Shown one piece after another: positions 34,924 to 44,549 of a DNA stretch of 60,256 bases. Position 1 is the first letter of the stretch. Each line of letters opens with the position of its first letter. The stretch is from NCBI RefSeq assembly GCF_000518645.1, contig NZ_JADZ01000034.1, positions 1 to 60,256 on the forward strand, in the 5' to 3' direction. This stretch comes from Curvibacter gracilis ATCC BAA-807 (lineage in GTDB: Bacteria > Pseudomonadota > Gammaproteobacteria > Burkholderiales > Burkholderiaceae_C). Under the pieces are notes generated by a model. It did not search any database. It saw only the letters and a list, made by a program, of their open reading frames with translations, and was not told the origin of the DNA. Both the position numbers and the translations under genes were made by a program.

Positions 34924-35418
34924 TCAGCGCTGATGGGGAAACAACCGTTCGATGGGGCTGTGGGCCTTGATGAAGGGCGATTTGATGACGATGTAGCTGA
35001 AGTACTTCGCGATGCCGATGTTGCGTTCCAGCAGGTCTTCGACCACCTCCTGGTAGTGGTTCACGCCCCGGGTCAGAAAGCGCAGCAGGTAGTCGTAGCC
35101 GCCGCTGACCAGGTGGCATTCCAGCACCTCGTCCACCTCGCGGATGGCGCTCTCGAAGCGGGCGAAGTCTTCGCGTCGGTGGTCCGACAGCGTGACCTCG
35201 GTGAACACGGTCAGGGTGTCGCCCAGTTTCTCCAGCCGCAGGTGGGCGCCGTAGCCGGCGATGTAGCCTGCCTGCTCCAGGCGTTTGACCCGGATCAGGC
35301 AGGGGCTGGGCGACAGGCCCACGGCGTCGGCGAGGTCGACGTTGGTCATGCGCCCGTTCTTCTGCAACTGGGCCAGGATGCGCAGGTCCAGTCGATCAAT
35401 CTTGAAGGCTTCGTTCAT
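34924..35418 (-). CDS. Lrp/AsnC-family transcriptional regulator
   Basis: Regulator of 164 residues. Winged helix IDRLDLRILAQLQKNGRMTN and ADAVGLSPSPCLIRVKRLE, then the RAM domain (VLECHLVSGGYDYLLRFLTR). It resembles the proline-/amino-acid-responsive PutR/Lrp group. It lies between the aminotransferase gene and the HcnABC-like genes in the same direction and is the best candidate regulator of both. Confidence 0.93.
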   Translation of the reverse strand: MNEAFKIDRLDLRILAQLQKNGRMTNVDLADAVGLSPSPCLIRVKRLEQAGYIAGYGAHLRLEKLGDTLTVFTEVTLSDHRREDFARFESAIREVDEVLECHLVSGGYDYLLRFLTRGVNHYQEVVEDLLERNIGIAKYFSYIVIKSPFIKAHSPIERLFPHQR

Positions 35419-35478
35419 GGCGTGTGCTGGGTGCGGGTTGCGGGGATGCTGATTCTGCGACCGGCCAAGGCTTTTGAA

Positions 35479-36882
35479 TCAGTCGATCAGGGCTGCACGC
35501 ACTTCCCGTGCCTGAAGCACCTCGTCCAGGGTCTTGCGCAGGCGCTCGAACAGCTGGGCGAACTCGTCCTCACTGAAGGTCAGGGCGGGCGCAAAGCCCA
35601 GGATGTTGTCGCCAAAGGCGCGGAACACCAGGCCATGCCGGTAGGCCGTGCTGGCGATGCGATCGGGCAGGCCCAGTTCCGCGGCAAAGCCGGTCTTGCG
35701 CTGCTTGTTGCTCACCAGCTCCAGCGCACCCAGCAGGCCGCGGTGGCGCGAGTCGCCCACCAGCGGGTGCTCCAGCAGGCTGTCCAGGCCGGCCGCAAAA
35801 TGCGGCGCCATGCGCTGGCCGTTGGCCAGCACGCCGCCTTCCTGGTACAGGCGCAGCACCTCCAGCGCCACGGCGGCGCTGACCGGGTGGGCCGAGTAGG
35901 TGGCCCCGTGGCCGATGGCGGCACCGGCTGGCGCGCCGTCGGCGATCGCGGCATACACCTTGTCGCTCAGCAGGGTGGCGCCCATGGGCACGTAGCCCGA
36001 GGTCAGGCCCTTGGCCATGGTCATCAGGTCGGGGTCCACACCTTCGGCCTCGCAGGCGAACATCGGGCCGGTGCGGCCAAAGCCGGTGATCACCTCATCG
36101 ACCACGAACAGGATGTCCAGCTCGCGGGCGGCCTCGCGCATGGCCTTCAGCCAGCCCACGGGCGGCACGATCACCCCGCCCGAGCCCTGGATCGGCTCGC
36201 AGAAAAAGGCCGCCACCTGCTCTGCACCCAGCTCAGCCACCTTGGCGCGCAGCGCCGCCACCGAGGCGGCGATCAGGGCCTGGTCATCGGTGCCGGGGGC
36301 CTGGCGGTAGGGGTTGGGCGAGGCGATGTAATGCTGCGTGGGCAGGGGCAGATCGAAGCCTCGGTGGAAGGCGGGCAGGGCGGTCAGGCCGGCGCCGGTG
36401 GACGAGGAGCCGTGGTAGCCGCGCTCCAGCGCGATGAAGTGCTTCTTGCCGGGGCGGCCGATGGCGTTGTAGTACTGCACGATGAAGCGCACCGCCGCAT
36501 CGACCGACTCCGAGCCCCCCAGGGTCAGGTAGACATGGTTGAGCGAGGGGGGCGTCAGCTGCACCAGCTTCTCGGCCAGCAGGATCGCGGGCTCGCTGCT
36601 GAAGTGGAAGTAGCCCGTGGCGTAGGGCAGGCGGCGCATCTGCTCGGCCGCGGCCTGCACCACGCTCTCCTGGCCATAGCCCACGTTCACACACCACAGG
36701 CCGGCAAAGGCGTCGAGCAGGCGGTGGCCTCGGGCATCGGTCAGCCACGAGCCCTGGCCCGAGCTCAGCACGGTGGGGCCGCGTTGTTCATGGGTGCGCC
36801 AGGCAGACACGGGGTGGATCAGGTGGGCGCGGTCGATGGCATCGAGCGAGGCCAGGGTGGGCAGGTCAGAGCGTTGGTTCAT
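35479..36882 (-). CDS. class III aminotransferase (omega-amino acid / putrescine:pyruvate type)
   Basis: PLP enzyme of 467 residues. Signature points: GLWCVNVGYGQESVV, LGGSESVDAAVRFIVQYYN for phosphate binding, FVVDEVITGFGRTG, and the Schiff-base lysine in MTMAKGLTSGYVPMGA. The pattern matches SpuC-like putrescine-pyruvate and beta-alanine-pyruvate aminotransferases. ATG 36882 is favoured over an upstream start because the family N-terminus begins there. With the nearby aldehyde dehydrogenases it could turn an amine into an aldehyde and then an acid. Exact amino donor not decided. Confidence 0.9.
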   Translation of the reverse strand: MNQRSDLPTLASLDAIDRAHLIHPVSAWRTHEQRGPTVLSSGQGSWLTDARGHRLLDAFAGLWCVNVGYGQESVVQAAAEQMRRLPYATGYFHFSSEPAILLAEKLVQLTPPSLNHVYLTLGGSESVDAAVRFIVQYYNAIGRPGKKHFIALERGYHGSSSTGAGLTALPAFHRGFDLPLPTQHYIASPNPYRQAPGTDDQALIAASVAALRAKVAELGAEQVAAFFCEPIQGSGGVIVPPVGWLKAMREAARELDILFVVDEVITGFGRTGPMFACEAEGVDPDLMTMAKGLTSGYVPMGATLLSDKVYAAIADGAPAGAAIGHGATYSAHPVSAAVALEVLRLYQEGGVLANGQRMAPHFAAGLDSLLEHPLVGDSRHRGLLGALELVSNKQRKTGFAAELGLPDRIASTAYRHGLVFRAFGDNILGFAPALTFSEDEFAQLFERLRKTLDEVLQAREVRAALID

Positions 36883-37061
36883 GGCAGCTTCCGTGATGGG
36901 TTCTCGGGGCAGAGGGGCAATCGAAAAACAGGTCGTCAATGCCTGAAAGCTTAGGCCGCAGCGGGCTTGCAGTGATGCTGCTTTGGGGGCTTGCGGCGGT
37001 GCAGGCTGCGGTTGTTGCGCGCCTGGCAGCAGATCCTGCGGGGCCCCGATACGGCCTCGGC

Positions 37062-38000
37062 TCAGTAGCCGCGCTGGCGGTCCACCAGGCCCAGCAGCGG
37101 CGCGCCGGTGGCGTGGCGCAGCAGGTTGTCCAGCACCACTTCGGCGGCGCTCAGGGGTTGCGTCATGCTGGCGATGTGGGGCGTCAGGCGGATGTGGGGG
37201 TGGGTCCAGAACGGGTGCCCGGCAGGCAGCGGCTCGGGGTCTGTCACGTCCAGGCAGGCCTCGGCCAGTTGCCCGCTGGCCAGCGCGGCCAGCAAATCGG
37301 CCTCGACCAATTGCGGGCCCCGGCCCACCTGCACCAGGCTGGCCCCCGGGGGCAGTTGAGCGAACAGCGAAGCATTGAGCAGCCCTTGCGTGGCCTCGGT
37401 CAGGGGCAGCAGGCAGATCAGGATCTCGGTGCGTGCGAGAAAGGCCGGCAGGCCCTCGGGCCCGGCGTGGCAGGGCACGCCTTCGATCTCATGGGGGGTG
37501 CGGCTCCAGCCTGCGCAGTCGAAACCCAGGCTGCGCAGCTGCTGCAGCACCGCCGTGCCCAGCGAGCCCAGGCCCAGCACCCCGACGCGGCGCTCGGCCG
37601 CCGTGCGCACCTGCAGCGGCTGCCAGCACTGCTCACGTTGCTGGCGCCGGTAGCGCGGCATGTCGCGGTGCAGGTCGAGCACCGCATGGGTCACATACTC
37701 GACCATGCCCTGCACGATGCCGGGCTCCACCATGCGCACCACCGGCAGGGCAGGCGGCAACACGCTGAAGTCGAACTGATCGACCCCTGCGCCGGACGAG
37801 AACAGCAGCTCCAGATTGGGGAACTGGTGCGCCAGGTCAGGCGGCGGCACCCAGGCGGCCAGGTAGCGCACCCGCTCGGCGTCGCCGATGTCGGGCCAGA
37901 TCCGGAAGTCGATGTGGGGGGCCTGGCGGTGAAACACCTCGGCCCACAGGCGGCCACGAACCGGGTCGGATTTGTACAGAAAGATCGGCTTGGAGGTCAT
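37062..38000 (-). CDS. D-2-hydroxyacid dehydrogenase, GhrA-like (glyoxylate/hydroxypyruvate reductase)
   Basis: NAD(P)H-dependent reductase of 312 residues, the same length as E. coli GhrA. The nucleotide motif is VGVLGLGSLGTAVLQQL. Catalytic residues are seen as arginine in VQVGRGPQ, the acidic site in LDVTDPEPLP and histidine in LTPHIASMTQ. ATG 38000 preceded by a GGAACC-like site. It would reduce glyoxylate, hydroxypyruvate or another 2-oxo acid, perhaps removing keto-acid produced by the transaminase or dehydrogenase next door. Confidence 0.9.
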   Translation of the reverse strand: MTSKPIFLYKSDPVRGRLWAEVFHRQAPHIDFRIWPDIGDAERVRYLAAWVPPPDLAHQFPNLELLFSSGAGVDQFDFSVLPPALPVVRMVEPGIVQGMVEYVTHAVLDLHRDMPRYRRQQREQCWQPLQVRTAAERRVGVLGLGSLGTAVLQQLRSLGFDCAGWSRTPHEIEGVPCHAGPEGLPAFLARTEILICLLPLTEATQGLLNASLFAQLPPGASLVQVGRGPQLVEADLLAALASGQLAEACLDVTDPEPLPAGHPFWTHPHIRLTPHIASMTQPLSAAEVVLDNLLRHATGAPLLGLVDRQRGY

Positions 38001-38016
38001 GGGCGGGGTTCCGGTT

Positions 38017-38895
38017 TCAGCCAAGGGCCTGGGTGACGACGCCGAACAGGCGCACGCCGCCTTGCGGGCTGGGCGCCAGTCGGCCGCGCACCATGGTGGT
38101 GGGGGCGTCGACGCGGGGCAGGCCCAGCTCTTCGAGCCACTCGCCCAGGCCACTGTCGAAGTCGATGTCCAGGCGCGTGAAATGACCGGCATTGAGGCCC
38201 ACCAGGTGGGCGATCAGCGCCTTGGCGCCCTCGGCATCGGGCGCCACCACCGGGCCGATGTGCTGGCCGCGGCCAAACCGGCGCAGCATCGCAAAGCCGA
38301 TGGCCTGTGCGTCGTCGTCCAGCACCACGCAGTCCTTGGCGTCGGCCAGCAGGTCTTCAATCAGGCCGGGGCGTGGCATGCCGCGCGCGGCAGCATCCAG
38401 GGCTTGCAGCCGGGCCAGGTCGTTGACACCGGCAGGGCGCAGGCGCACCCCGGGGGCCAGCGGGATCAGGGGCGTGGGCTGGGCCATGCCCTGGTGCTGG
38501 CGCAGCTCGCCGGTGCGCACAAAGCCCAGGCGCTCATACAGGCCGCGACCTTCGGCGGTCGCGTGCAGCAGCACGGTGCGGCCGCCCAGTGACTCCAGCA
38601 GCTGGCTCATCAGGCGCTGACCGATGCGCCGGCCCTGGCAGGCCGGTGCCACGATCACCAGGCCGATGGTGGCGTGCTCAGGGCCCCAGCACCAGCACAG
38701 GGCGGTGCCGACCAGCTCGCCATCGCGCAAGGCGACCAGGCCCTGACCGTGGGCCAGCGCCTGGGCCCAGTCGGCCGGGCGGTGTGGCCAGCGCAGCTGG
38801 GCTGACAAAGCCTGTGCCGCATCCAGGTCGGTGGCGGTCATGGGGCGGAAGATCACACCATCGTCTTCACTGGTGTGGGGCAATTGGGATGGCAT
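38017..38895 (-). CDS. GNAT-family N-acetyltransferase with two tandem GNAT regions
   Basis: Protein of 292 residues. The first GNAT domain has the acetyl-CoA loop VIVAPACQGRRIGQRLM (Q/R-x-x-G-x-G/A-like). The second, C-terminal region (RLRPAGVNDLARLQALDAAA, FTRLDIDFDSGLGEWLEEL) resembles the DUF4081/GNAT-like half found in double-GNAT proteins. Seventeen bases separate it from the downstream GhrA-like gene, so they may be co-transcribed. It is divergent from the aldehyde dehydrogenase gene. Substrate could be an amine, but this is a guess. Confidence 0.82.
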   Translation of the reverse strand: MPSQLPHTSEDDGVIFRPMTATDLDAAQALSAQLRWPHRPADWAQALAHGQGLVALRDGELVGTALCWCWGPEHATIGLVIVAPACQGRRIGQRLMSQLLESLGGRTVLLHATAEGRGLYERLGFVRTGELRQHQGMAQPTPLIPLAPGVRLRPAGVNDLARLQALDAAARGMPRPGLIEDLLADAKDCVVLDDDAQAIGFAMLRRFGRGQHIGPVVAPDAEGAKALIAHLVGLNAGHFTRLDIDFDSGLGEWLEELGLPRVDAPTTMVRGRLAPSPQGGVRLFGVVTQALG

Positions 38896-38909
38896 AGGGA
38901 AATCTCTCT

Positions 38910-38929
38910 TGCGAACGGTGTATTTCGCA
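38910..38929. promoter_or_regulatory. dyad TGCGAA-N8-TTCGCA in a divergent promoter region
   Basis: TGCGAA (38910-38915) and TTCGCA (38924-38929) are perfectly symmetric about an 8-base AT-containing centre. They are placed 15 bases upstream of the GNAT start and 209 bases before the divergent aldehyde dehydrogenase. It may be a regulator site for the nitrogen-catabolic region; the regulator is unknown. Confidence 0.35.
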
Positions 38930-39138
38930 GTGATCTTGAACGACAAGGCCCGGCCGCGCCAGGGCTTGGCGAGCCGTTTTTTCAACTTGCAAGCTTCCCC
39001 TGTTGCGGGGGGGCGTTTTGCAATTCGCTGCCGCCCAGGCCGCGCTTACGAACACAAATGCTGAGCCTTGTTCCCTAGCATGAAGCGTTGATTCCGTCGC
39101 TGTCGCGACCCTTTCTTCCGCTTTGTGAAAGTTGCTCC

Positions 39139-40620
39139 ATGTCTTCATTCAATCCCCAGACCGTGGCCGTGCCGGCAGGCCACTTCATCGGTGGCCGCCT
39201 CGTGGCCGGGCCACCCGCGCTGCAGGTCCGCCGCCCCTCGGACGGCCAGGTCCATGCCGACCTGCCACTGGCCGATGCGACCCTGGTCGATGAGGCGGTG
39301 CAGAACGCCTGGCAGGCCTGGCGCAACACCGACTGGGCGCGCCGGGCCCCGCGCGAGCGCGCCCGGGTGCTGCGCCGCTGGGCCGATCTGATCGAACAGT
39401 CGGTGGCCACGCTGGCCCCGTTGGAATCGGTCTGCTCGACCCGCCCCTGGCGTGATGCCACGGCCTGGGATGTGCCCTTCACGGCTGAGGGACTGCGCTT
39501 CTTTGCCGAATACGCCGACAAGCTGGGCGGCGAGGTGGCGGCCACCCAGCACGATCACCTGGGCATGGTGGTGGCCGAGCCCTACGGTGTGGTGGGCGCC
39601 ATCACGCCCTGGAATTTTCCGCTGGTGATGATGTCCTGGAAGGTGGGCGCAGCGCTGGCGGCCGGCAATGCCGTGGTGCTCAAGCCCTCGGAGCTCACCC
39701 CGTATTCCGCGGTGCGCCTGGCCGAGCTGGCGGTGCAGGCCGGTGTGCCGCCAGGCCTGTTCAATGTGGTGCAGGGCGACGGCCGCACCACGGGCGAGGC
39801 GCTGACGCGCCACCCCCGCATCGCCAAGATGACCTTCACCGGCTCGACCCGAACCGGCGCCGCCATCATGGCCAGTTGCGCCCTGAACGGCCCCAAGCCC
39901 GTGACCCTGGAGCTGGGCGGCAAAAGCCCGCAGCTGGTGTTTGACGATGCCCCGGGGATCGACCGGCTGGCCGGCGTGATCGCGGGGGCCATCACCGGCA
40001 ATGCCGGGCAGGTGTGTGTGGCGGGCTCGCGCCTGATCGTGCAGCGGCGCCTGGCCGAGCCCCTGGTCGAGCGCATCGCACAACGCTTTGCCGCGTTGCG
40101 CCCCGGCGCCACCTGGGACCCCGAGGCCACCTTGCCCCCGATCATCTCGGCGCCCCAGGCCGCACGCATCGTCGACATCATCGAGCGGGCCCGCGCGGCC
40201 GGCGCCCAGCTGCGTTGTGGTGGAGGCCTGTTCGACGGCGGCCCGGGCGGGGCCTACTGTCAGCCCACCCTGCTCGAAGGGGTGGACGACAGCAACCCGG
40301 CGGTGCAGGAGGAGATCTTCGGCCCCGTGCTCACCGTGCAGACCTTCGACGACGAAGAGGAGGGCCTGGCCCTGGCTGCCCACCCGCACTATGGCTTGGC
40401 TGCTGGGGTGCACACCGCCGACATCGGCCGGGCCTTGCGCGCCATGCGGGCGCTGAGCGCGGGCACCGTGTGGATCAACCGCTATGGCCGCAGCAGCGAC
40501 TTTGTGATCCCCACCGGGGGCTATCACCAGTCGGGCATCGGCAAGGACCTGGGGCGCCAGGCGGTGGAGGCGAATCTGCGCTTCAAAAGCGTGCTCATCG
40601 ACCTGGCCGCGACTCACTGA
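39139..40620 (+). CDS. aldehyde dehydrogenase
   Basis: NAD(P)-dependent aldehyde dehydrogenase of 493 residues. Motifs: GAITPWNFPLVMMSWKVGAA (cofactor site), MTFTGSTRTGAAI, the catalytic glutamate in VTLELGGKSPQLVF and catalytic cysteine in GNAGQVCVAGSRLIV. It ends with the GGYHQSGIGKDLGRQA motif. It resembles aminoaldehyde or betaine-aldehyde dehydrogenases. ATG 39139 is chosen since the upstream extension lacks conservation. It probably oxidises the aldehyde formed by the aminotransferase or the FAD oxidase in this region. Confidence 0.92.
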   Translation: MSSFNPQTVAVPAGHFIGGRLVAGPPALQVRRPSDGQVHADLPLADATLVDEAVQNAWQAWRNTDWARRAPRERARVLRRWADLIEQSVATLAPLESVCSTRPWRDATAWDVPFTAEGLRFFAEYADKLGGEVAATQHDHLGMVVAEPYGVVGAITPWNFPLVMMSWKVGAALAAGNAVVLKPSELTPYSAVRLAELAVQAGVPPGLFNVVQGDGRTTGEALTRHPRIAKMTFTGSTRTGAAIMASCALNGPKPVTLELGGKSPQLVFDDAPGIDRLAGVIAGAITGNAGQVCVAGSRLIVQRRLAEPLVERIAQRFAALRPGATWDPEATLPPIISAPQAARIVDIIERARAAGAQLRCGGGLFDGGPGGAYCQPTLLEGVDDSNPAVQEEIFGPVLTVQTFDDEEEGLALAAHPHYGLAAGVHTADIGRALRAMRALSAGTVWINRYGRSSDFVIPTGGYHQSGIGKDLGRQAVEANLRFKSVLIDLAATH

Positions 40621-40828
40621 GGTGCATGGCTGCACGGCACCGGTGCGCACCGCATGGGATGCCGCAGCCCCCCCTTCAAACCGCAGCAAGCGCGTTTGCA
40701 GGGCCTCATTTCCATACGCCGCCAGCGGCGCTGCATGCTTCAATCAAATCGTCATCAACCTGTCGCAAAGACATCCCGGAGCGCCTGCAGGGCAGGCCAT
40801 CCGACCGCTTCTTGAAGGACCTGAAATC

Positions 40829-41494
40829 ATGGCACTGCGCCCCAAGTACATCACCTTCGATTGCTACGGCACCCTCACCCGTTTCCGCATGGGCGAGATG
40901 ACCCGTGAGCTGTTCGCCGAGCAGATTCCGGCGGACCGCATGGAGGCCTTCGTGGCCGACTTCACGGCCTACCGCTTCGACGAGGTGCTGGGCGCCTGGC
41001 AGCCTTATGAGGTGGTGCTCAAGAACGCGGTGCGGCGCCTGTGCAAGAAGTGGAAGATCCAGTACCTCGACAGCATTGCGCAGCAGTACTACGACGCCGT
41101 GCCCACCTGGGGCCCCCACGCCGATGTGGCCGCCGGCCTGTCGAAGATCGCCCATGAGATTCCGTTGGTGATCCTGTCCAACGCGGCCGACGCGCAGATC
41201 CAGCACAACGTGGCCATGCTGGGTGCGCCGTTCCACCGCGTGTACACCGCCCAGCAGGCCCAGGCCTACAAGCCGCGCCTGACGGCCTTCGAGTACATGC
41301 TCGATTCGCTGGGCTGCAACCCTGAAGACGTGTTGCACGTGTCGTCCAGCCTGCGCTATGACCTGATGTCGGCCGACGACCTGGGCATCGTCAACAAGGT
41401 GTTCGTCAACCGTGGCCATGGCCCGGGCAACCCGGCCTACCGCTACGTCGAGATTGCCGACATCGGCGGCCTGCCGGGCGTCGTGGGTCTGTGA
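40829..41494 (+). CDS. haloacid dehalogenase type II-like HAD hydrolase
   Basis: HAD-fold protein of 221 residues. The nucleophile motif is YITFDCYGTLTRF, motif II is VILSNAADAQI and motif III lies around AQAYKPRLTAFEYML. The layout matches type II 2-haloacid dehalogenases, but similar proteins recur next to amine-oxidation genes, so dehalogenation is not assured. A 208-base leader separates it from the aldehyde dehydrogenase. The FAD oxidase gene starts 29 bases later, suggesting co-expression. Confidence 0.85.
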   Translation: MALRPKYITFDCYGTLTRFRMGEMTRELFAEQIPADRMEAFVADFTAYRFDEVLGAWQPYEVVLKNAVRRLCKKWKIQYLDSIAQQYYDAVPTWGPHADVAAGLSKIAHEIPLVILSNAADAQIQHNVAMLGAPFHRVYTAQQAQAYKPRLTAFEYMLDSLGCNPEDVLHVSSSLRYDLMSADDLGIVNKVFVNRGHGPGNPAYRYVEIADIGGLPGVVGL

Positions 41495-41523
41495 ACTGCA
41501 CCCCAGCCTGAACGGACCCAGCC

Positions 41524-42813
41524 ATGAAGCTCGAATCCTATTGGACCGACTCGGCGCCCGCCTCGGGCGAGGCCGCGCCTGCGCTGCCGGCCCAGGTCGA
41601 TGTGGCCATCGTCGGCGGCGGCTTCACCGGCCTGTCGGCCGCACTGGCCCTGGCGCGGCGCGGCGCCCGGGTGGCCGTGCTGGAGGCCGGTGAACGCGTG
41701 GCCGCCGAAGCCTCGGGCCGCAATGGCGGCCACGTGAACAACGGCCTGGCCGTCGACTATGCCGAGGTGGCGGCCCGGGTGGGGGTGGAACAGGCCCGCG
41801 CCTGGTACCGCGCCTACGACGATGCGGTGGACACGGTGGCGCGGGTGGTGCGCGACGAGGCCATCGACTGCGACTTTCTGCGCCACGGCAAGCTCAAGCT
41901 GGCCACCCGGTCGAACCAGATGGAGGCCCTGCAGCGCAGTGCCCAGCGCCTGGTGGCCGACGGGGTTGACCCCGAGGTGCGCATCCTGAGCGCGGCCGAG
42001 GTCCGCGACGAGGTGCAGAGCGATCGCTTCCAAGGCGGCCTGCTCTACCCGCGCAGTGCCCAGATGCACATGGGCCGGTTTGCGCTGGGCCTGGCTGCGG
42101 CCGCCCAGCGCCAGGGGGCCCAGATCCACACCGGCACCGAGGTACAGCGGCTGGAGCGCCTGAAGGGGCGGCAACACCGCCTGCACACCTCGCGTGGCAG
42201 CCTGCAGGCCGACCAGGTGTTGCTGGCCACCGGTGCCAGCCGCCACGGCGGCTACGGCAGCTTTGGCTGGCTGCGCCGGCGCATCGTGCCCGTGGGCAGC
42301 TTCATCGTCGTCACCGAGCCCCTGGGGGCCGAGCGGGCCCAGGCCTTGCTGGCGGCGCGGCGCACCTATGTGACGATTGCGAACATCCACCATTACTTCC
42401 GGCTCACAGCCGACCACCGGCTGGTTTTTGGCGGGCGCGCCAAGTTCGCCATCTCCAGCCCGCAGCAGGACCGGCAAAGCGGCGAGATCCTGCGCGCCGG
42501 CCTGGCCCAGATCTTTCCGCAACTGGCTTCGGTGCGGCTCGATTATTGCTGGGGTGGTCTGGTCGACATGACGCAAGACCGCCTGCCCCAGGCCGGCGAG
42601 CGTGACGGCCTGTTCTACGCCATGGGCTACAGCGGCCACGGCACCCAGATGGCCGTGCACATGGGCGAGCGCATGGCGGCCGTGATGGGCGGTGAGCCCC
42701 AGGCCAACCCCTGGCTGGGGCGCTCCTGGCCCGCCATTCCCGGGCATTTCGGGCCACCGTGGTTCTTGCCTGCAGTGGGCCTCTATTACCAGCTCAAGGA
42801 CAGGCTGGCCTGA
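41524..42813 (+). CDS. FAD-dependent amine oxidase-like protein (PuuB/OrdL family)
   Basis: DAO-superfamily flavoprotein of 429 residues. It opens with ESYWTDSAPASGEAAPALPA, typical of OrdL/PuuB, followed by the FAD motif VDVAIVGGGFTGLSAALAL and AEASGRNGGHVNNGLAVDYA. The C-terminal region is DMTQDRLPQAGERDGLFYAM and GYSGHGTQMAVHMG. PuuB oxidises gamma-glutamylputrescine. Relatives act on other secondary amines. Immediately downstream is a complete peptide-type importer, suggesting oxidation of the imported compound. Confidence 0.88.
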   Translation: MKLESYWTDSAPASGEAAPALPAQVDVAIVGGGFTGLSAALALARRGARVAVLEAGERVAAEASGRNGGHVNNGLAVDYAEVAARVGVEQARAWYRAYDDAVDTVARVVRDEAIDCDFLRHGKLKLATRSNQMEALQRSAQRLVADGVDPEVRILSAAEVRDEVQSDRFQGGLLYPRSAQMHMGRFALGLAAAAQRQGAQIHTGTEVQRLERLKGRQHRLHTSRGSLQADQVLLATGASRHGGYGSFGWLRRRIVPVGSFIVVTEPLGAERAQALLAARRTYVTIANIHHYFRLTADHRLVFGGRAKFAISSPQQDRQSGEILRAGLAQIFPQLASVRLDYCWGGLVDMTQDRLPQAGERDGLFYAMGYSGHGTQMAVHMGERMAAVMGGEPQANPWLGRSWPAIPGHFGPPWFLPAVGLYYQLKDRLA

Positions 42814-42895
42814 GCCCGCCCAGGACCCCGAGCCCCTGATTTCCATTCACAACATCGAGTTCTTCAACCCCCACGTCTTCCAGGAGCACAGCACC

Positions 42896-44515
42896 ATGAG
42901 CGACAGCCACAACCAGTTCAAGCAACTTGTCGGTCCCGGCGAAAGCCTTCGCGTGATGGATTCGTTGCGCCGCGGCGCCAGCCGGCGCGATGTCCTGTCC
43001 ATGCTGCTGGCCGGCGGCATGCAAGCCACCCTGGCGGGCAGCCTGGCCGGCATGGCCGTGACGGCCCATGCGCAGACGCCACGCCGCGGCGGGCGCATTC
43101 GCGTGGCGGCCGCCACGGCAGCCGCCTCTGACACCCTGGACCCGGCCAAGCAGTCCAACCAGACCGACTACTCGCGCGGCAACATGCTGTACAACGGCCT
43201 GTTTGTGCTCGACGGCAGCCTGACGCCCCAGCCCGCGCTGGCCGAGTCGTATGCCACCAAAGACGCCAAGACCTGGGTCTTCACCCTGCGCAAGGGCGTG
43301 AGCTTCCATGACGGCAAGGCCCTGGCTCCGGCCGACGTGGTGTTCTCGGTGATGCGCCACAAGGACCCGGCCACCGCCTCCAAGGCCAAGGCCCTGGCCG
43401 ACCAGATCGAAAGCGTGAAGGCCACCGGTCCCAACGAGGTGACCGTGGTGCTGACGGCCCCCAACGCCGACCTGCCCGTCATCCTGGGCACCTTCCACTT
43501 CCACATCGTCAAGGACGGCACCACCGACTTCAATGCCGGCATCGGCACCGGCCCCTTCAAGCTCAAGGAGTTCAAGCCCGGCGTGCGCTCGGTGGTGGTG
43601 CGCAACGAGGCCTACTGGAAGCCCGGCAAGCCCTACCTCGATGAGATCGAGTTCGTGGGCATCGGCGATGAAAGCGCCCGTGTCAACGCCTTGCTCTCCG
43701 GCGGGCTGGACCTGATCGCTTCGGTGGATCCGCGCTCGGTGGCCCGCGTCAAGAGCACGCCAGGCTATGGCATCTTCACCACCCAGTCGGGCCAGTATTC
43801 GGACCTGATCATGCGCCGCGATCTGGGCCCGGGCACCAACCCCGACTTTGCCCTGGCCATGAAGCACCTGTTCGACCGCGAACTGATGAAGAAGACCATC
43901 GCGCTGGACCATGCGGTGCTGGCCAATGACCAGCCCATCGATCCGACCAACCGCTTCCATTTTGCCGGCCTGCCACAGCGCCCCTTCGACCTGGACAAGG
44001 CCAAGTTCCACCTGCAGAAGTCGGGCGTGACGGGCAAGGTGCCGGTGGTTGCTTCGCCGGCGGCCATGTACTCGGTGGAGACTGCGCTGCTGCTGCAGCA
44101 AAGCGGCCAGCGCATCGGGCTGGAGCTGGAGGTCAAGCGCATGCCGGCCGATGACTACTGGTCCAACCACTGGCTCAACAGCCCGGTGGGTTTTGGCAAT
44201 GTCAACCCGCGCCCCAGCGCCGACGTGTTGCTGACCCAGTTCTTCCAATCGGATGCCGCCTGGAACGAGTCGCGCTGGAAGAACCCCAAGTTCGACCAGT
44301 TGCTGCTGGCTTCGCGCGCCGAGACCGACTTTGGCAAGCGCAAACAGATGTATGCCGACATGCAGACCCTGATCCATCAGGAGGCCGGCATTGGCATCCC
44401 GCTGTTCCTGGCCAGCATCGACGGCCACAGCAGCAAGCTCAAGGGCTTGTCGCCGATTCCCCTGGGCGGCCTGATGGGCTACTCCTTTGCCGAGAACGTC
44501 TGGCTGGACGCATGA
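42896..44515 (+). CDS. ABC transporter substrate-binding protein, peptide/opine (SBP_bac_5) type, Tat signal
   Basis: Periplasmic binding protein of 539 residues. The N-terminus carries a late twin-arginine motif (GASRRDVLSMLLAGGMQ, residues about 27-43) before a hydrophobic stretch ending AHAQT, so export by Tat is likely. The SBP_bac_5 pattern includes LDPAKQSNQTDYSRGNMLYN and LAESYATKDAKTWVFTLRKG. Family ligands are di- or oligopeptides, opines and sometimes amines. It heads the four-gene importer. Confidence 0.92.
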   Translation: MSDSHNQFKQLVGPGESLRVMDSLRRGASRRDVLSMLLAGGMQATLAGSLAGMAVTAHAQTPRRGGRIRVAAATAAASDTLDPAKQSNQTDYSRGNMLYNGLFVLDGSLTPQPALAESYATKDAKTWVFTLRKGVSFHDGKALAPADVVFSVMRHKDPATASKAKALADQIESVKATGPNEVTVVLTAPNADLPVILGTFHFHIVKDGTTDFNAGIGTGPFKLKEFKPGVRSVVVRNEAYWKPGKPYLDEIEFVGIGDESARVNALLSGGLDLIASVDPRSVARVKSTPGYGIFTTQSGQYSDLIMRRDLGPGTNPDFALAMKHLFDRELMKKTIALDHAVLANDQPIDPTNRFHFAGLPQRPFDLDKAKFHLQKSGVTGKVPVVASPAAMYSVETALLLQQSGQRIGLELEVKRMPADDYWSNHWLNSPVGFGNVNPRPSADVLLTQFFQSDAAWNESRWKNPKFDQLLLASRAETDFGKRKQMYADMQTLIHQEAGIGIPLFLASIDGHSSKLKGLSPIPLGGLMGYSFAENVWLDA

Positions 44516-44549
44516 GTCGCGCCTGTCCGCAGTCTTTGGAGGCGCAGCC

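Noticed and set aside
34903-36954. 683-codon plus-strand frame
   Set aside because: Opposite the Lrp and aminotransferase genes, which carry clear catalytic motifs; the plus frame has none.
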